64,000 bases of DNA from NCBI RefSeq assembly GCF_002188465.1, contig NZ_NINW01000037.1, positions 124,001 to 188,000 on the forward strand, in the 5' to 3' direction. A program made the position numbers and the translations under genes. Every line of letters begins with the position of its first letter. The stretch's first letter is position 1. The notes under the pieces were generated by a model. That model worked only from the letters and a program-made list of their open reading frames with translations, had not been told where the DNA came from and made no database searches. Below are positions 35,118 to 46,990 of the stretch, piece after piece. The DNA is from Pigmentiphaga sp. NML080357 (lineage in GTDB: Bacteria > Pseudomonadota > Gammaproteobacteria > Burkholderiales > Burkholderiaceae_B).

Positions 35118-37646
35118 CTACACTTCCCGCAGCGTTGCCAGGGGCGGGTGCCGCAGCACGCCGCGCAGGCCCATCCATCCGCCGGCCAACGCGCATGCCA
35201 CGCCTATCAGCAAACCGGCCGCCCATACCCAGGGATTGGGCGCCAGCGCGAAGTCGAACACGAAACGCGCCAGCAGCCAGGCGATCACCGAGGCGCCGGC
35301 CGCGGCCAGCATGCCGGCGGCGCCCCCGATGGCGCCGAGCTCGAGCCACTGCGCCGTCGACAGCTGGCGCCGGGTCGCCCCCAGCGCGCGCAGCAGGCCC
35401 GCCTCGCGCACGCGTTCGTCACGGGTCGAGGCCAGCGCGGCATACAACACCAGGCAGCCCGCCGCCAGGGTGAACAGGAACAGGAACTGCACCGCGGCCA
35501 CCACCTGGTCCAGCACGCCCTGCACCTGCCGCAGGATGGCGCTGGTATCGAAGATGGTGAGATTGGGAAACTCGCGGATCAGCGTATTGGACAGGCCGGC
35601 CTTGTCGTCCGGCAAGTGCAGCGCCGTGATCCAGCTCTGCGGCATGTCGCGCAGCACGGCGGGCGACAGGATGGCGAAGAAATTGACCTGCATGGAATCC
35701 CAATCCACCGCGCGCAGGCCCGAGACCGCCACGTCGACCTGGTTGCCAGCGATGTCGAATTTGAGCGTATCGCCCAGCTTCACGCCCAGCGTCTGCGCGA
35801 TGCCCTCTTCCATGGACACCTCGGCCGCCGACGGGTCCAGCCAGCGGCCCGCCACCTCGCGATTGTGGCCGGGCATCCGGTCCATGTAGGAAAGATTGAA
35901 TTCCCTGTCCACCAGCCGGCGCGCGCGATCGTCCTGGTAATCCGCCGGGCCGACGGCGCGCCCGTTGATCTCGAGCAGGCGGCCGCGAATCATGGGGTAG
36001 AGGTCCACGTGGTCCAGGCCGGCCTGCGCCAGCCGCTGCGCCACCGCCTCGCGCTGGTCCGGCTGGATGTTGATGAGGAAACGATTGGGCGCATCGGGCG
36101 GCGCGGCCTGGCGCCAGCCGTCGACCAGGTCGCTGCGCGTGATAGACAGCAGCAGCAAGGCCATCAACCCCACCGCGAGCGCGCAGACCTGCGCCACGGT
36201 CGCGCCCCGGCGCCGCACCACGCCGGCCAGCGCAAAGCGCAGCGCCACCGGGCCGCGCTGCCACTGCCGCAGCGGCTCCAGCCATCGCACGCCCAGCCAG
36301 GCCACGCCGGAGAACAGCAGGAAACCCGCGAGAAAGCCGCCGGCCACCATCAGGCCCAGCTTCAGGTCGCGCGCGAACCAGAGCAGCAGCAGCGCGAAGC
36401 CGAGCGCGCCGATGCCATAGCCGACCGCCGTGCGCGCCTGGGCAACCCCGGTATCGCGGCGCAGCACGCGCACGGGCGACACGTGCCGCAGCTGGGCCAG
36501 CGGCGGCAGCGCGAAGCCGAGCAGGAGCCAGACGCCGGCAAGAAAGCCCTGCACGGCCGGCAACGGACCGGCGCGCGGCAGATCCGCCGTGATGAGTCCC
36601 CCGAGCGCCGCGATCAGCCCCTCGTGGGCGGCATACCCGATCACGCTCCCTACTGCGGCGGCCCCGAGCGCGATGATGAGAAATTCAGCGGCGAACAGTC
36701 GCGTCAGCAAGGACTGCGTCGCCCCCAGGCAGCGCATCACGGCCACGCTGTCGAAATGCCGCAGCGTGAAGCGGCGCGCCGCCAGCGCCACGGCTACCGC
36801 GGCAATCAACGCCGCCAGCAGGGCCACCAGCGACAGGAATTGCTGGGCGCGGTCGATGGTGCGGCGCATTTCCGGCCGGCCGGAATCCAGCGTTTCCACG
36901 CGCTGGCCGCGCTGCGGATGGGCCTGGAGCCACGCAGCGTAGTCGCGCACGGCGGCAGGCCGCCCGGCCACCAGGAGCCGGTAGGACACGCGGCTGCCGA
37001 AGGTCACCAGTCCCGTACCATCCAGGTCGTCGGCGCGCATCATGACCCGCGGCGCGACGTTGATGAAGTTCATGCCGCGGTCGGGCTCCACCGCGATCAC
37101 GCGGTCGATGCGAAAGCGCTTGTCTCCCAGCTGCAGGCTGGCTCCCACCTGCACGTCCAGCAGCGAGAGCAATTGCGGATCCACCCAGACCGCGCCGCGA
37201 GCCGGGATGTCCCGCGTGACCGCATCGGGCATCGCCGGACCTTCCGCCACGCGCAGGTTGCCGCGCAGCGGATAGCCGGGCTGCACCGCCTTGAGCGCCG
37301 CCAGTTGCGAGCGCGCCGCATCGCCGCTGCCGGCGCTGGCCATGGAGGGGAACTGCAGAGTCTCGGTCAGCGACAGCCCCAGTCGCCGCGCCTCCTCGCG
37401 CTGGGCGTCCGACACCGGCGTGTCGGAAATCAGGACCAGGTCGCCGCCCAGCAGCTGGGCGGCATCGCGTTCCAGTGCCTGGCGAATGCGGTCGGCCAGG
37501 AAACCCACGCTGGCCACCGACGCCACCGCGACGACCAGCGCCATCGCCAGCAGCCGCAGTTCGCCGGCGCGCCAGTCGCGGACGGTCATGCGCCAGGCCT
37601 GGGCCAGGAACGAAAACGAAGAAAACGGACGTGCGTCAGGTTTCAT
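35118..37646 (-). CDS. FtsX-type ABC transporter permease, YbbP-like
   Basis: An 842-residue permease with ten predicted membrane helices. An N-terminal helix is followed by a periplasmic MacB-like domain, a first FtsX block (LVALLAALIAAVAVALAARRFTLRHFDSVAVMRCLGATQ), a second periplasmic domain, and a second FtsX block near the end (GLLRALGATRRQLSTAQWLE). This matches the E. coli YbbP group, which normally pairs with the ATPase YbbA and works on envelope lipids or lipoproteins. No ATPase gene adjoins it here. ATG 37646 gives a normal start; the globin gene follows. Confidence 0.88.
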   Translation of the reverse strand: MKPDARPFSSFSFLAQAWRMTVRDWRAGELRLLAMALVVAVASVASVGFLADRIRQALERDAAQLLGGDLVLISDTPVSDAQREEARRLGLSLTETLQFPSMASAGSGDAARSQLAALKAVQPGYPLRGNLRVAEGPAMPDAVTRDIPARGAVWVDPQLLSLLDVQVGASLQLGDKRFRIDRVIAVEPDRGMNFINVAPRVMMRADDLDGTGLVTFGSRVSYRLLVAGRPAAVRDYAAWLQAHPQRGQRVETLDSGRPEMRRTIDRAQQFLSLVALLAALIAAVAVALAARRFTLRHFDSVAVMRCLGATQSLLTRLFAAEFLIIALGAAAVGSVIGYAAHEGLIAALGGLITADLPRAGPLPAVQGFLAGVWLLLGFALPPLAQLRHVSPVRVLRRDTGVAQARTAVGYGIGALGFALLLLWFARDLKLGLMVAGGFLAGFLLFSGVAWLGVRWLEPLRQWQRGPVALRFALAGVVRRRGATVAQVCALAVGLMALLLLSITRSDLVDGWRQAAPPDAPNRFLINIQPDQREAVAQRLAQAGLDHVDLYPMIRGRLLEINGRAVGPADYQDDRARRLVDREFNLSYMDRMPGHNREVAGRWLDPSAAEVSMEEGIAQTLGVKLGDTLKFDIAGNQVDVAVSGLRAVDWDSMQVNFFAILSPAVLRDMPQSWITALHLPDDKAGLSNTLIREFPNLTIFDTSAILRQVQGVLDQVVAAVQFLFLFTLAAGCLVLYAALASTRDERVREAGLLRALGATRRQLSTAQWLELGAIGGAAGMLAAAGASVIAWLLARFVFDFALAPNPWVWAAGLLIGVACALAGGWMGLRGVLRHPPLATLREV

Positions 37647-37819
37647 GGCCGGCGCAAGGAAAAGAAGGCTGGGAAGGCGAGCGCCGCATGGCGCCCGCCG
37701 GCGGGAACGTGCGGAACCGCCAGGGCGGCGCACTCTCGTGGGACAACGCCCGGAGGCGGCGGTTCACATGCGTCCCATACTTTACCGGCATCGGAGGGGA
37801 TACGTCCGCAGACTTCTCC

Positions 37820-38998
37820 TCAGGCCACCGCCTTGCCCACCACCCCCTCGACGAACCAGTCCATATGGTCCACGTCGCGCTGGCTCGGCACGCCGGACTG
37901 CTGGCGCACCGTGCCCTGGTTGTCGACGAGGCGGCCGCCGAAAGGATGCAGCGCGCCCGCAGCGATCCGTTGCCGGGCCTGCTCCACGGAGGCGCGCACG
38001 GCCTGGGGCACCTGGGGAGAAAGCGCCTCGAGCGCGATCATGCCGTCCTGCAGGCCGCCCATGATTGCCCGCGACGTCCAGGTGCCCGCCAGCACTTCGC
38101 GCGCGGCCTGGATGTAGTGGTCGCCCCAGCGATGCACCACCGCGCCGAGCTGCCGCGTCGGCGCGTACTTGCTCATGTCCGACGTGTAGCCGAGCATCCA
38201 GGCTCCCGCGGCTTCTGCCGCCTGCGCCACCACGGAGGAGCCCGAGTGGTTCGTCAGCACGTCGGCCCCCTGGCGCAGCACGGCTTGCGCGGCATCGCGC
38301 TCGCGGGGCGGGTCGAACCAGTTCTGCGTCCAGACCACGCGCACCTGCACTTTGGGATTGACGCTGCGTGCCGCCAGCGTGAACGCGTTGATGCCCTGGA
38401 TCACCTCGGGAATCGGCAGCGCCGCGACATAGCCCAGCACGTTGCTGCGCGTCATCGCGCCGGCCACCAGTCCGGCGAGATAGCGGCCTTCGTAAAAACG
38501 GATGTTGTAGGCGCCCAGGTTGCGCGCGAGCCGGTAGCCCGAGGCCTGGTCGAACACGACCTTGGGAAATTCGCGCGCCACGCGCATCACCGCGTCCATA
38601 TAGCCGAACGAGGTGGTGAAGACGAGCTTGCACCCCTGGCGGGCCAGATCGCGGATCACGCGCTCGGCGTCTGCGTTCTCGGGCACGTTCTCCACCACGC
38701 GGGTGGTTACGCGGTCCCCCAAGGCGCGCACCATCGCCAACCGGCCGTCTTCGTGCTGGCGCGTCCACCCGGCGTCGGTAATCGGCGACATATAGACGAA
38801 ACCCACCGACAGGGATTCGGCCGCCGCCCAGGCAGGACGCGGCACAGCCAGCGCCGCATACGCCGCCGGCACGCCCGCCAGCCAGCCGAGCACGCGGCGG
38901 CGCCCGCCGCTGGCAAGAGCGGGGCGGACCAGGCGTTCCGTTTCGGGGGGACAAGTTTGTTCGCGGTGCGCGGCCGGCACCGAAACGAGGTTTTTCAC
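37820..38998 (-). CDS. BMP/PnrA-family substrate-binding protein
   Basis: A 392-residue binding protein with a twin-arginine-like signal (GGRRRVLGWLAGVPAAYAALA, cleavage near AWAAA). The BMP fold shows VGFVYMSPITDAGWTRQHEDGRLAMV, VFTTSFGYMDAVMRVAREFPKVVF, NIRFYEGRYLAGLVAGAMT and GYTSDMSKYAP. Family members bind nucleosides or related purines. GTG 38998 is preceded by GAGGAG. The transporter core of the same type (43381-46878) lies 4.4 kb away on the same strand, separated by catalase and penicillin-acylase-like genes of opposite direction; it probably uses this receptor. Confidence 0.88.
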   Translation of the reverse strand: MKNLVSVPAAHREQTCPPETERLVRPALASGGRRRVLGWLAGVPAAYAALAVPRPAWAAAESLSVGFVYMSPITDAGWTRQHEDGRLAMVRALGDRVTTRVVENVPENADAERVIRDLARQGCKLVFTTSFGYMDAVMRVAREFPKVVFDQASGYRLARNLGAYNIRFYEGRYLAGLVAGAMTRSNVLGYVAALPIPEVIQGINAFTLAARSVNPKVQVRVVWTQNWFDPPRERDAAQAVLRQGADVLTNHSGSSVVAQAAEAAGAWMLGYTSDMSKYAPTRQLGAVVHRWGDHYIQAAREVLAGTWTSRAIMGGLQDGMIALEALSPQVPQAVRASVEQARQRIAAGALHPFGGRLVDNQGTVRQQSGVPSQRDVDHMDWFVEGVVGKAVA

Positions 38999-39135
38999 GC
39001 AGGTTCTCCTCGAACACGGCTTCCAGGTTGGATGTCCGGCCAGCGGGAAGCACGCTGGCCGGACGGGATCGAGGGACGATTTTACCAAGCGGCCGGGAGG
39101 CGCCCGCGCCGCACGATAGCTCGCCGACGAGGATC

Positions 39136-39179
39136 GATTGTCAATCACTATTGATTCAATTTGATTAATTCAATTTACT
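39136..39179 (+). promoter_or_regulatory. AT-rich promoter region of the catalase gene with TTGA/TCAA dyads
   Basis: The gap before katA contains GATTG-T-CAATC (39136-39146), TTGATTCAA (39151-39159) and TTGA-N5-TCAA (39161-39173). TTGATT (39151-39156), 17 bases, TTTACT (39174-39179) is a possible promoter overlapped by the dyads. The motif does not match the OxyR ATAG/CTAT pattern well, so the regulator is open. Confidence 0.4.
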
Positions 39180-39234
39180 AATAACGAGATCCATCCTATC
39201 GTGTGGGCTCCTCAACCGCCCCAGAGAGCCAACG

Positions 39235-40680
39235 ATGACGAAACTCACCACCGCCACGGGCGCTCCCGTCGCCGACAACCAGAATTCGCGCACTGCCGGC
39301 GCCCGCGGCCCGGTCCTGATGGAAGACTTCCATCTCATCGAGAAACTCCAGCACTTCAACCGGGAGCGCATTCCCGAACGCGTGGTCCATGCCAAGGGCT
39401 CGGGCGCCTACGGCGTGTTCGAAGTCACCAGCGACATCACGCGCTACACGAGCGCCGACCTCTTCTCGCATGTAGGCAAGAAGACCGACGTGTTCATCCG
39501 GTTCTCCACGGTCGGCGGCGAGAAGGGCTCGGCGGATACCGAGCGCGATCCGCGCGGGTTCGCCATCAAGTTCTATACCGACGAAGGCAACTGGGACCTG
39601 GTGGGCAACAACACGCCGGTCTTCTTCGTTCGCGACGGCATCAAGTTTCCCGACTTCATCCATACCCAGAAGCGCGACCCGCGCACCAACCTGAAGAACC
39701 CGACCGCCATGTGGGACTTCTGGTCGCTGTCGCCCGAGTCGCTGCACCAGGTCACCACGCTGTTCTCCGATCGCGGCACGCCAGACGGCTACCGCCACAT
39801 GCACGGTTTCGGCAGCCATACTTTCAGCATGATCAACGCCCGTGGCGAACGGGTCTGGGTGAAGTATCACGTGCTCAGCCTGCAGGGCATCAAGAACCTG
39901 CACCCGCGCGACGCCGTCCGGCTGGCCGGCGAGGACCCCGACTACGCGCAACGCGACCTGTTCGACGCGATTGCCCGCGGCGACTTTCCCAAGTGGCGCT
40001 TCTGTATCCAGGTCATGACCGAGGAGCAGGCGCGCAAGACGCCCTATGATCCGTTCGATCTGACCAAGGTCTGGCCGCACGCGGATTTCCCGCTGATCGA
40101 AGTCGGCGTCATCACGCTCGATCGCAATCCGGAGAACTATTTCGCCGAAGTCGAGCAGGCCGCGTTCTCGCCGGCCTCCATCGTGCGCGGCCTCGGTTTC
40201 AGCCCCGACAAGATGCTGCAGGCGCGCCTCTTCGCCTATCATGACGCGCACTTGTATCGCGTCGGCACCAACTACCAGGCGCTGCCCGTCAACCGGCCGC
40301 ATGCGCCGGTGCGTACCTACCAGCGCGATGGCGCCATGCGTTTCGACGGCAATTTCGGCGGCGAACCGAACTACGAACCCAACAGCTTCAGCGACGCGCC
40401 CAAGCAGGACCCTGCCTACCGCGAGCCCTCGCTGCGGCTGGAGGGCGACGCCGATCGATACGATCATCGCGTGGGCAACGACGACTACACGCAGGCCGGC
40501 AACCTGTTCCGGCTGATGAATCCCCAGCAGCAGGCGCTGCTGATCGAGAACATCGTCAATTCGATGAAGACGGTGCCGCGCGACATCCAGGAGCGCCAGA
40601 TCGCGCACTTCGCCAAGGCGGACCCGCGATACGGGGAAGGCGTCGCCAAGGGACTGGGCATCGAAGCCAGCCAGGGCTGA
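39235..40680 (+). CDS. katA: Monofunctional haem catalase
   Basis: A 481-residue small-subunit (clade 3) catalase that converts H2O2 to water and oxygen. Catalytic H52 ([10 protein letters not shown]) and N125 ([14 protein letters not shown]) and the proximal haem ligand Y335 ([14 protein letters not shown]) are present. The NADPH-binding region and the closing catalase-related domain ([29 protein letters not shown]) are complete. There is no signal peptide, so it is cytoplasmic. A strong terminator follows, indicating a single-gene transcript. Confidence 0.96.
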   Translation: MTKLTTATGAPVADNQNSRTAGARGPVLMEDFHLIEKLQHFNRERIPERVVHAKGSGAYGVFEVTSDITRYTSADLFSHVGKKTDVFIRFSTVGGEKGSADTERDPRGFAIKFYTDEGNWDLVGNNTPVFFVRDGIKFPDFIHTQKRDPRTNLKNPTAMWDFWSLSPESLHQVTTLFSDRGTPDGYRHMHGFGSHTFSMINARGERVWVKYHVLSLQGIKNLHPRDAVRLAGEDPDYAQRDLFDAIARGDFPKWRFCIQVMTEEQARKTPYDPFDLTKVWPHADFPLIEVGVITLDRNPENYFAEVEQAAFSPASIVRGLGFSPDKMLQARLFAYHDAHLYRVGTNYQALPVNRPHAPVRTYQRDGAMRFDGNFGGEPNYEPNSFSDAPKQDPAYREPSLRLEGDADRYDHRVGNDDYTQAGNLFRLMNPQQQALLIENIVNSMKTVPRDIQERQIAHFAKADPRYGEGVAKGLGIEASQG

Positions 40681-40720
40681 CTCCCCGGCATCAGGGCCGG
40701 CCGGAACCGGCCCTGGCTTG

Positions 40721-40748
40721 AAAGCCGTGCCGCCAGGCACGGCTTTTT
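40721..40748 (+). terminator. Intrinsic terminator of katA
   Basis: AAAGCCGTGCC (40721-40731), loop GCCA, GGCACGGCTTTTTT: an 11-base stem ending in a T-run, 40 bases after the catalase stop. The sequence is symmetric enough to work on both strands, but only katA ends here. Confidence 0.9.
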
Positions 40749-40913
40749 TACAATGGGCTGCGCAGAGTGAAGGCATTCTTGCCCATATCCTCTGCAACAC
40801 GGAACAGGCACAATGCCGGGCAATACGCTCCAGGAAACCGTCATGCTCCGCGCCAGTTCCTCGACCCGCGCCCTGCGTCCGCACGTCCGCCCCGAGACAA
40901 CGGGCCGCGCACC

Positions 40914-43355
40914 ATGACCCGCCGCGTCGCTTCCCGTGCCGTCCGTCTTGCCGCGCTGGCGACAGCCGGTCTTGTCGTGCTCATGGTGATGAGCGCAGCG
41001 GGAGCCTGGCTGTACCTGCGGGCGAGCCTGCCTCAACTGGACGGCCAGGTGCGCGCCGGCACCATGCAATCCGCCACGATCGCGCGCGATGCGCAAGGCA
41101 GCGTCACCATCCGCGCGCAGAACCGGGCCGATGCCGCCTACGCCACCGGCTTCGCCCACGCCCAGGACCGCTTCTTCCAGATGGACCTGGTGCGGCGTTC
41201 GGCCGCGGGGGAATTGGCGGCGCTGGTGGGCGAGGCCGCGGTGCCGATGGACCGGCGGGTGCGCCTGCACCGGTTCCGGACGCGCGCCGAACGGGCCTAT
41301 GCGGCGCTGCCGCCGGCGCACCGGACGCTGCTCGAACGCTACGCGGATGGCGTCAACGCGGGCCTGGCTTCGCTCGACGCCCGCCCGTTCGAGTATGTGC
41401 TCCTGGGCGCCCCGCCCCAGCCTTGGCAACCCGTCGATACGCTGCTGGCTATCTATGCGATGTACCTGGACCTGCAAGGCGGCGAGCTGGTCCGGACACG
41501 CTCGCGCGAAGCCCTGCGCAGCCTGCTGCCCGAACCCGTGCTTGCCGCCCTGATACCTGTGGGCAGCCGCTGGGATGCGCCGCTGGACCGCCCTCCTTCA
41601 TCCGCCCCGCCGGAGGTCCCGCCCGCACCGGCGCTGCTGGATGCCCGGCCCGACTGGATAGACAGGCCCCGCCCGCCGCGGACCCGGGGCGCAACGCCCG
41701 CCGAACTGATGGTCGATGCCGGCACGCCCGCGTCGGCGCTGGGCAGCAACGGCTGGGCCGTGGATGCGCGCCGTGGCGCGGACGGCCGTGCGCTCGTGGC
41801 CAACGACATGCATCTCGGACTGCGCCTGCCCAACGTCTGGTATCGGCTGACGCTGGAGTTTCCGTCGGCCGCGGGACAACGGCGCATCAGCGGCGTCAGC
41901 CTGCCGGGCGCCCCCATCGTGGTGGCCGGCAGCAACGGCGACATCGCGTGGGGTTTCACCAACAGCTACGGCCACTTCATGGACCTGGTGCGGCTGGATC
42001 CCGATCCGGCGGATCCGACCCGCTATCGCGGACCTGCGGACGCGTGGGAACCCGCGTCCGAAACGATGGAGCGCATCGAGGTGAAGGACGGGCCGCCGGT
42101 CATGCTGCCCGTGCGCGAGACCCGCTGGGGCCCCGTGCTGCAGACCGGCGCGCACGCCTATGCGGTCCGCTGGATCGCCCACCTGCCTGAAGCCGCCAAT
42201 GTCGTACTGGCCGAGATGGAAAACGCGCGCGACCTCGGACAGGCGCTGCGCGTCGCGCAGGCGGCAGGCATTCCTACCCAGAACCTGGTGGCGGCGGACC
42301 GCGGCGGCGGCATAGGTTGGACATTGGCCGGCCCGTTGCCTGCCGCCACGCTCGACCCGCTCGGCTTCCCGGCCGAACCCGACCGGGCCGGCGCCCCGCT
42401 CGCCCGCCTTGCTCCCGCGGACTACCCCGCGATCATCGATCCGGCCTATGGGCGCCTGTGGACCGCCAACAGCACGCAGCTCGCGGATGGCGACGCGCAG
42501 CGCAAGATCGGCGACGGCGGCGCCGACGTCGGCGCGCGCGCCACGCAGATACGCGATGCGCTCTTCGCCGCCGAGCGTTTCAACGAGCGCGACCTCCTCG
42601 CCATCCAGTTGGACGACCGGGCGCCGTGGATCGCGTTCCTGCGCGAGCAGGCCCTGGCCGTGCTCGACGATGCGGCCGTCGCGGACCATCCGCAGCGGGC
42701 CGCCGCCCGCCGCATCCTGCAATCCTGGAACGGGCGGGCCGATGCCGACAGCGCCGGCTATGCGCTGCTGCGCGCCTACTACGACGCGCTGTACGACGCC
42801 TGGTTCGGCGCGCTGGACGACAGGCTGGCCGCGATCGAGCCCGGTCTGTCGGTACGCCGGGCTTCGTCGCGCCTGCTGGCCGTCATGGAGGACCTCGTGC
42901 GTGCGCAGGCCTGGAAGCCGGCCTACGCCGCCGACTGGCGCGCCTTCATGCTCGAACGCATCGACACGTCGATTGCCGCGCTCACCGCGGGAGGACGGCC
43001 CCTGGAAAAGATCCGCTGGGGCGACCGCAATCGCCTGGCCATCGCGCACCCGCTGGCGCGCGTCCTGCCGGCGCCGGTGGGACGCTGGCTGTCGGCGCCC
43101 CGGCGGCCGATGCCGGGCGACATCCACATGCCGCGCGTCCAGGGCGCCGCCTTCGGCGCCTCCGAGCGTTTCGTGGTGTCGCCCGGCCATGAGGAACACG
43201 GCGTACTCGAGATGCCCGGGGGTGCGTCCGGCCATCCGCTCTCGCCCTTCTTCCTCGCCGGCCACTCGGCATGGGTAGCCGGCGAGGCGAGCCCTTTCCT
43301 GCCCGGGCCCGACGCCCACCGGCTGACCCTGGCGCCCGCCGAAGCCGGCCACTGA
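40914..43355 (+). CDS. Penicillin-acylase-family N-terminal nucleophile hydrolase
   Basis: An 813-residue precursor with an N-terminal signal/anchor (AALATAGLVVLMVMSAAGAWLYL). The alpha-chain region has the family pattern AYATGFAHAQDRFFQMDLVRR. S278 in ALGSNGWAVD is the nucleophile exposed after self-cleavage between G277 and S278. The beta chain includes VANDMHLGLRLPNVWYRL, GVSLPGAPIVVAGSNGDIAWGFTN and a late SERFVVSPGHEEHGVLEMPGGASGHPLSPFF. Periplasmic members hydrolyse penicillins, cephalosporins or acyl-homoserine lactones. The acyl-homoserine lactone role (as in PvdQ) cannot be excluded. ATG 40914 was chosen as it begins the signal. Confidence 0.9.
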   Translation: MTRRVASRAVRLAALATAGLVVLMVMSAAGAWLYLRASLPQLDGQVRAGTMQSATIARDAQGSVTIRAQNRADAAYATGFAHAQDRFFQMDLVRRSAAGELAALVGEAAVPMDRRVRLHRFRTRAERAYAALPPAHRTLLERYADGVNAGLASLDARPFEYVLLGAPPQPWQPVDTLLAIYAMYLDLQGGELVRTRSREALRSLLPEPVLAALIPVGSRWDAPLDRPPSSAPPEVPPAPALLDARPDWIDRPRPPRTRGATPAELMVDAGTPASALGSNGWAVDARRGADGRALVANDMHLGLRLPNVWYRLTLEFPSAAGQRRISGVSLPGAPIVVAGSNGDIAWGFTNSYGHFMDLVRLDPDPADPTRYRGPADAWEPASETMERIEVKDGPPVMLPVRETRWGPVLQTGAHAYAVRWIAHLPEAANVVLAEMENARDLGQALRVAQAAGIPTQNLVAADRGGGIGWTLAGPLPAATLDPLGFPAEPDRAGAPLARLAPADYPAIIDPAYGRLWTANSTQLADGDAQRKIGDGGADVGARATQIRDALFAAERFNERDLLAIQLDDRAPWIAFLREQALAVLDDAAVADHPQRAAARRILQSWNGRADADSAGYALLRAYYDALYDAWFGALDDRLAAIEPGLSVRRASSRLLAVMEDLVRAQAWKPAYAADWRAFMLERIDTSIAALTAGGRPLEKIRWGDRNRLAIAHPLARVLPAPVGRWLSAPRRPMPGDIHMPRVQGAAFGASERFVVSPGHEEHGVLEMPGGASGHPLSPFFLAGHSAWVAGEASPFLPGPDAHRLTLAPAEAGH

Positions 43356-43380
43356 CCGGACCGGGTACGATTCCGTCGCG

Positions 43381-44298
43381 CTATCGCTCGGGCAGGAAGG
43401 GCCGACCCAGCGAGCGCGGCATGTTCCGGCGCAGCCAGCCGGGATTGGCGCCACGCAAGGCCAGCACGGCGATGGTGCAGACGTAAGGCAGCATCGCCAG
43501 GAACTGCGACGGCACCTGCACGCCCATGCCCTGCAGCTGGAACTGCAGCATGGTCAGGCCGCCGAAAAGATAGGCTCCCAGCAGGATCCACAGCGGATGC
43601 CACATGCCGAAGGCGATCAGCGCCAGGGCCATCCAGCCCCTGCCGGCCACCATGCCTTCGCTCCATAGCTGGGTATAGACCACCGACAGGTACGCGCCGG
43701 CCAGTCCGCAGCAAAGGCCGCCGGCCAGGATGGCGAGCGTGCGGATGCGCCCCACGGGATATCCCAGCGCGTGCGCCGACTCCGGCGATTCCCCCACGGC
43801 GCGCAACAGCATGCCGGCACGCGTGCGATACAGGAACCAGGCCAGCAGGACGGCCAGGGCCATCGTGGCGTACACCAGCGGATGCAGCGCGAACACGGTG
43901 TTTCCGACCCAGGGCAGCTCCCTGAGCAGCGGCAGGCCGGTTTCGCCGCGCGCCAACGACCGGCCCGCATAGGACACGCCGGCGAAAGCGGAAAGCCCGG
44001 ACCCCAGCAGCATCGCCGCCAGGCCGCTGCCGTACTGGCTCGCATTGAACACCACGACAAGCAGCGCGAAACCGGCGGCCAGCGCCGCGCCCGCCGCGGC
44101 GCCGGCCGCCAGCCCCCACCACGGGCTGCCGGTATGGAACGCCGCGGCGAAGCCGGCCGCGGCGGCCAGCAGCATCATGCCCTCCGCGCCGAGGTTGATC
44201 ACGCCGGCCCGCTCGTGCATCGCCAGCCCGAGCGCGGCCAGCGCCAGGGGCGTGCCGGCATTCAAGGTCGCGGCGACGAGCGGCAGCAGGTTTTCCAT
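43381..44298 (-). CDS. Nucleoside-type ABC transporter permease 2 (YufQ-like)
   Basis: A 305-residue permease of the BPD_transp_2 family with about eight to ten membrane segments. The conserved cytoplasmic-loop block is NLGAEGMMLLAAAAGFAAA near the start, and ALGYPVGRIRTLAILAGGLCCGLAGAYLS with GRGWMALALIAFGMWHP in the second half. It starts behind GAGGTG, five bases after the other permease gene ends. Together with the preceding permease and ATPase it forms the core of a BMP-type nucleoside importer. Confidence 0.92.
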   Translation of the reverse strand: MENLLPLVAATLNAGTPLALAALGLAMHERAGVINLGAEGMMLLAAAAGFAAAFHTGSPWWGLAAGAAAGAALAAGFALLVVVFNASQYGSGLAAMLLGSGLSAFAGVSYAGRSLARGETGLPLLRELPWVGNTVFALHPLVYATMALAVLLAWFLYRTRAGMLLRAVGESPESAHALGYPVGRIRTLAILAGGLCCGLAGAYLSVVYTQLWSEGMVAGRGWMALALIAFGMWHPLWILLGAYLFGGLTMLQFQLQGMGVQVPSQFLAMLPYVCTIAVLALRGANPGWLRRNMPRSLGRPFLPER

Positions 44299-44303
44299 GC
44301 CGA

Positions 44304-45363
44304 TCACCTCGCCGCCGGCGCCGGCCGGCGCCACCGGATCCGGTGGCGCACCAGGGTGTCGCCCAGCAACAGCAGCGCCAGCGCCAGGCCCTGGAAGACG
44401 CCCACGATGGACGCCGGCAATCCCAGGCGCGATTGCGCCAATTCGCCGCCGATGTAGAGCGCGGCCATGACGACGCTGGCCACGAGCGCGCCGGCCGGAT
44501 GCAGGCGGCCCAGGAACGCCGCGATCACGGCGGCGAACCCATAGCCCGGCGACACCGAGGTCGTGAGCCGCTGCATGGGCCCCGCCACTTCGCCCATGCC
44601 GGCGAGTCCGGCCAGGGCGCCGCACGCCAGCATCGAGGTCCACAGCGCCTGCCGCGGCGAATACCCCGCATAGCGCGCCGCGGCAGGCGCGGCTCCCACC
44701 ACGCGCAGGCGAAAGCCCGGATAGGAACGGGCGAGGAACAGCCACGCCACGGCCGCCGCGGCGAAGGCCAGCGCCAGCCCCGCGTGCGCGCGGGTACCTT
44801 CCCAGAGCTTGGGCAGCAGGGCCGCCTCGTCGAACGACCGGGACTGCGGGAAGTTGTAGCCGTAGGGGTCGCGCCAGGGGCCGAACACCAGATAGCCGAG
44901 CAGCAGCTGTATCACGTACGTCAGCATCAGGCTGACCAGCATCTCGTTGGCGCCGAAGCGGTCCTTGAGCCAGGCCGTGAGCGCCGCCCATGCCATGCCG
45001 CCCAGCATGCCGGCGGCCATGACCAGCAGCACGTAGCCGCGCCATGTTTCCGGGCCCGCCAGCAAGGCCACGCCGCCGCCCGCGATGGCGCCCGCCACCA
45101 GTTGGCCTTCGGCGCCGATGTTCCAGACGTTGGCGCGAAAGCATATCGACAGCCCCACCGCGCACAGCGCCAGCGGCGCCGCCTTGACGGCCAGCTCGCC
45201 CCACGCATAGAGGCCGTTGAAAGGCTCGACCAGGAACAGCCGCAACCCCTGCCAGGGATCGACGCCCAGGATGACGAACAGCAGCGCGCCGCCCAGCATG
45301 GTGAGCACCAGCGCGGCGAGCGGCGAGAGCCACGTCGCCAGCCGGGAGGCGGACGCGCGCGCC

Positions 45364-45377
<14 letters not shown>
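44304..45377 (-). CDS. Nucleoside-type ABC transporter permease 1 (YufP-like)
   Basis: A 357-residue inner-membrane permease of the same superfamily. Visible blocks are GLSICFRANVWNIGAEGQLVAGAIAGGG, RFGANEMLVSLMLTYVIQLLLGYLV, GAAPAAARYAGYSPRQALWTSMLACGALAGLAGMGEV and a GFAAVIAAFLGRLHPAGALVAS coupling segment. ATG 45377 lies 14 bases inside the end of the ATPase gene, so translation is coupled. It is partner of the permease encoded directly downstream. Confidence 0.93.
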
Positions 45378-46878
<1,501 letters not shown>

Positions 46879-46990
46879 GGAACAAGGGCGGGTGGAGACG
46901 AGGCGCCCATTGTAGACCGCGCCCCCGCCGGGAGCGCCGACATGCCTGCAGCGTGCCCGCCGCCGTTCCCGGCTCGACCCATCGACTTGT

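Noticed and set aside
34638-38117. A 1,159-codon open frame on the plus strand across the globin, permease and BMP genes
   Set aside because: It overlaps three conserved minus-strand genes, its product is low-complexity and histidine/arginine-rich, and no motif is recognisable.
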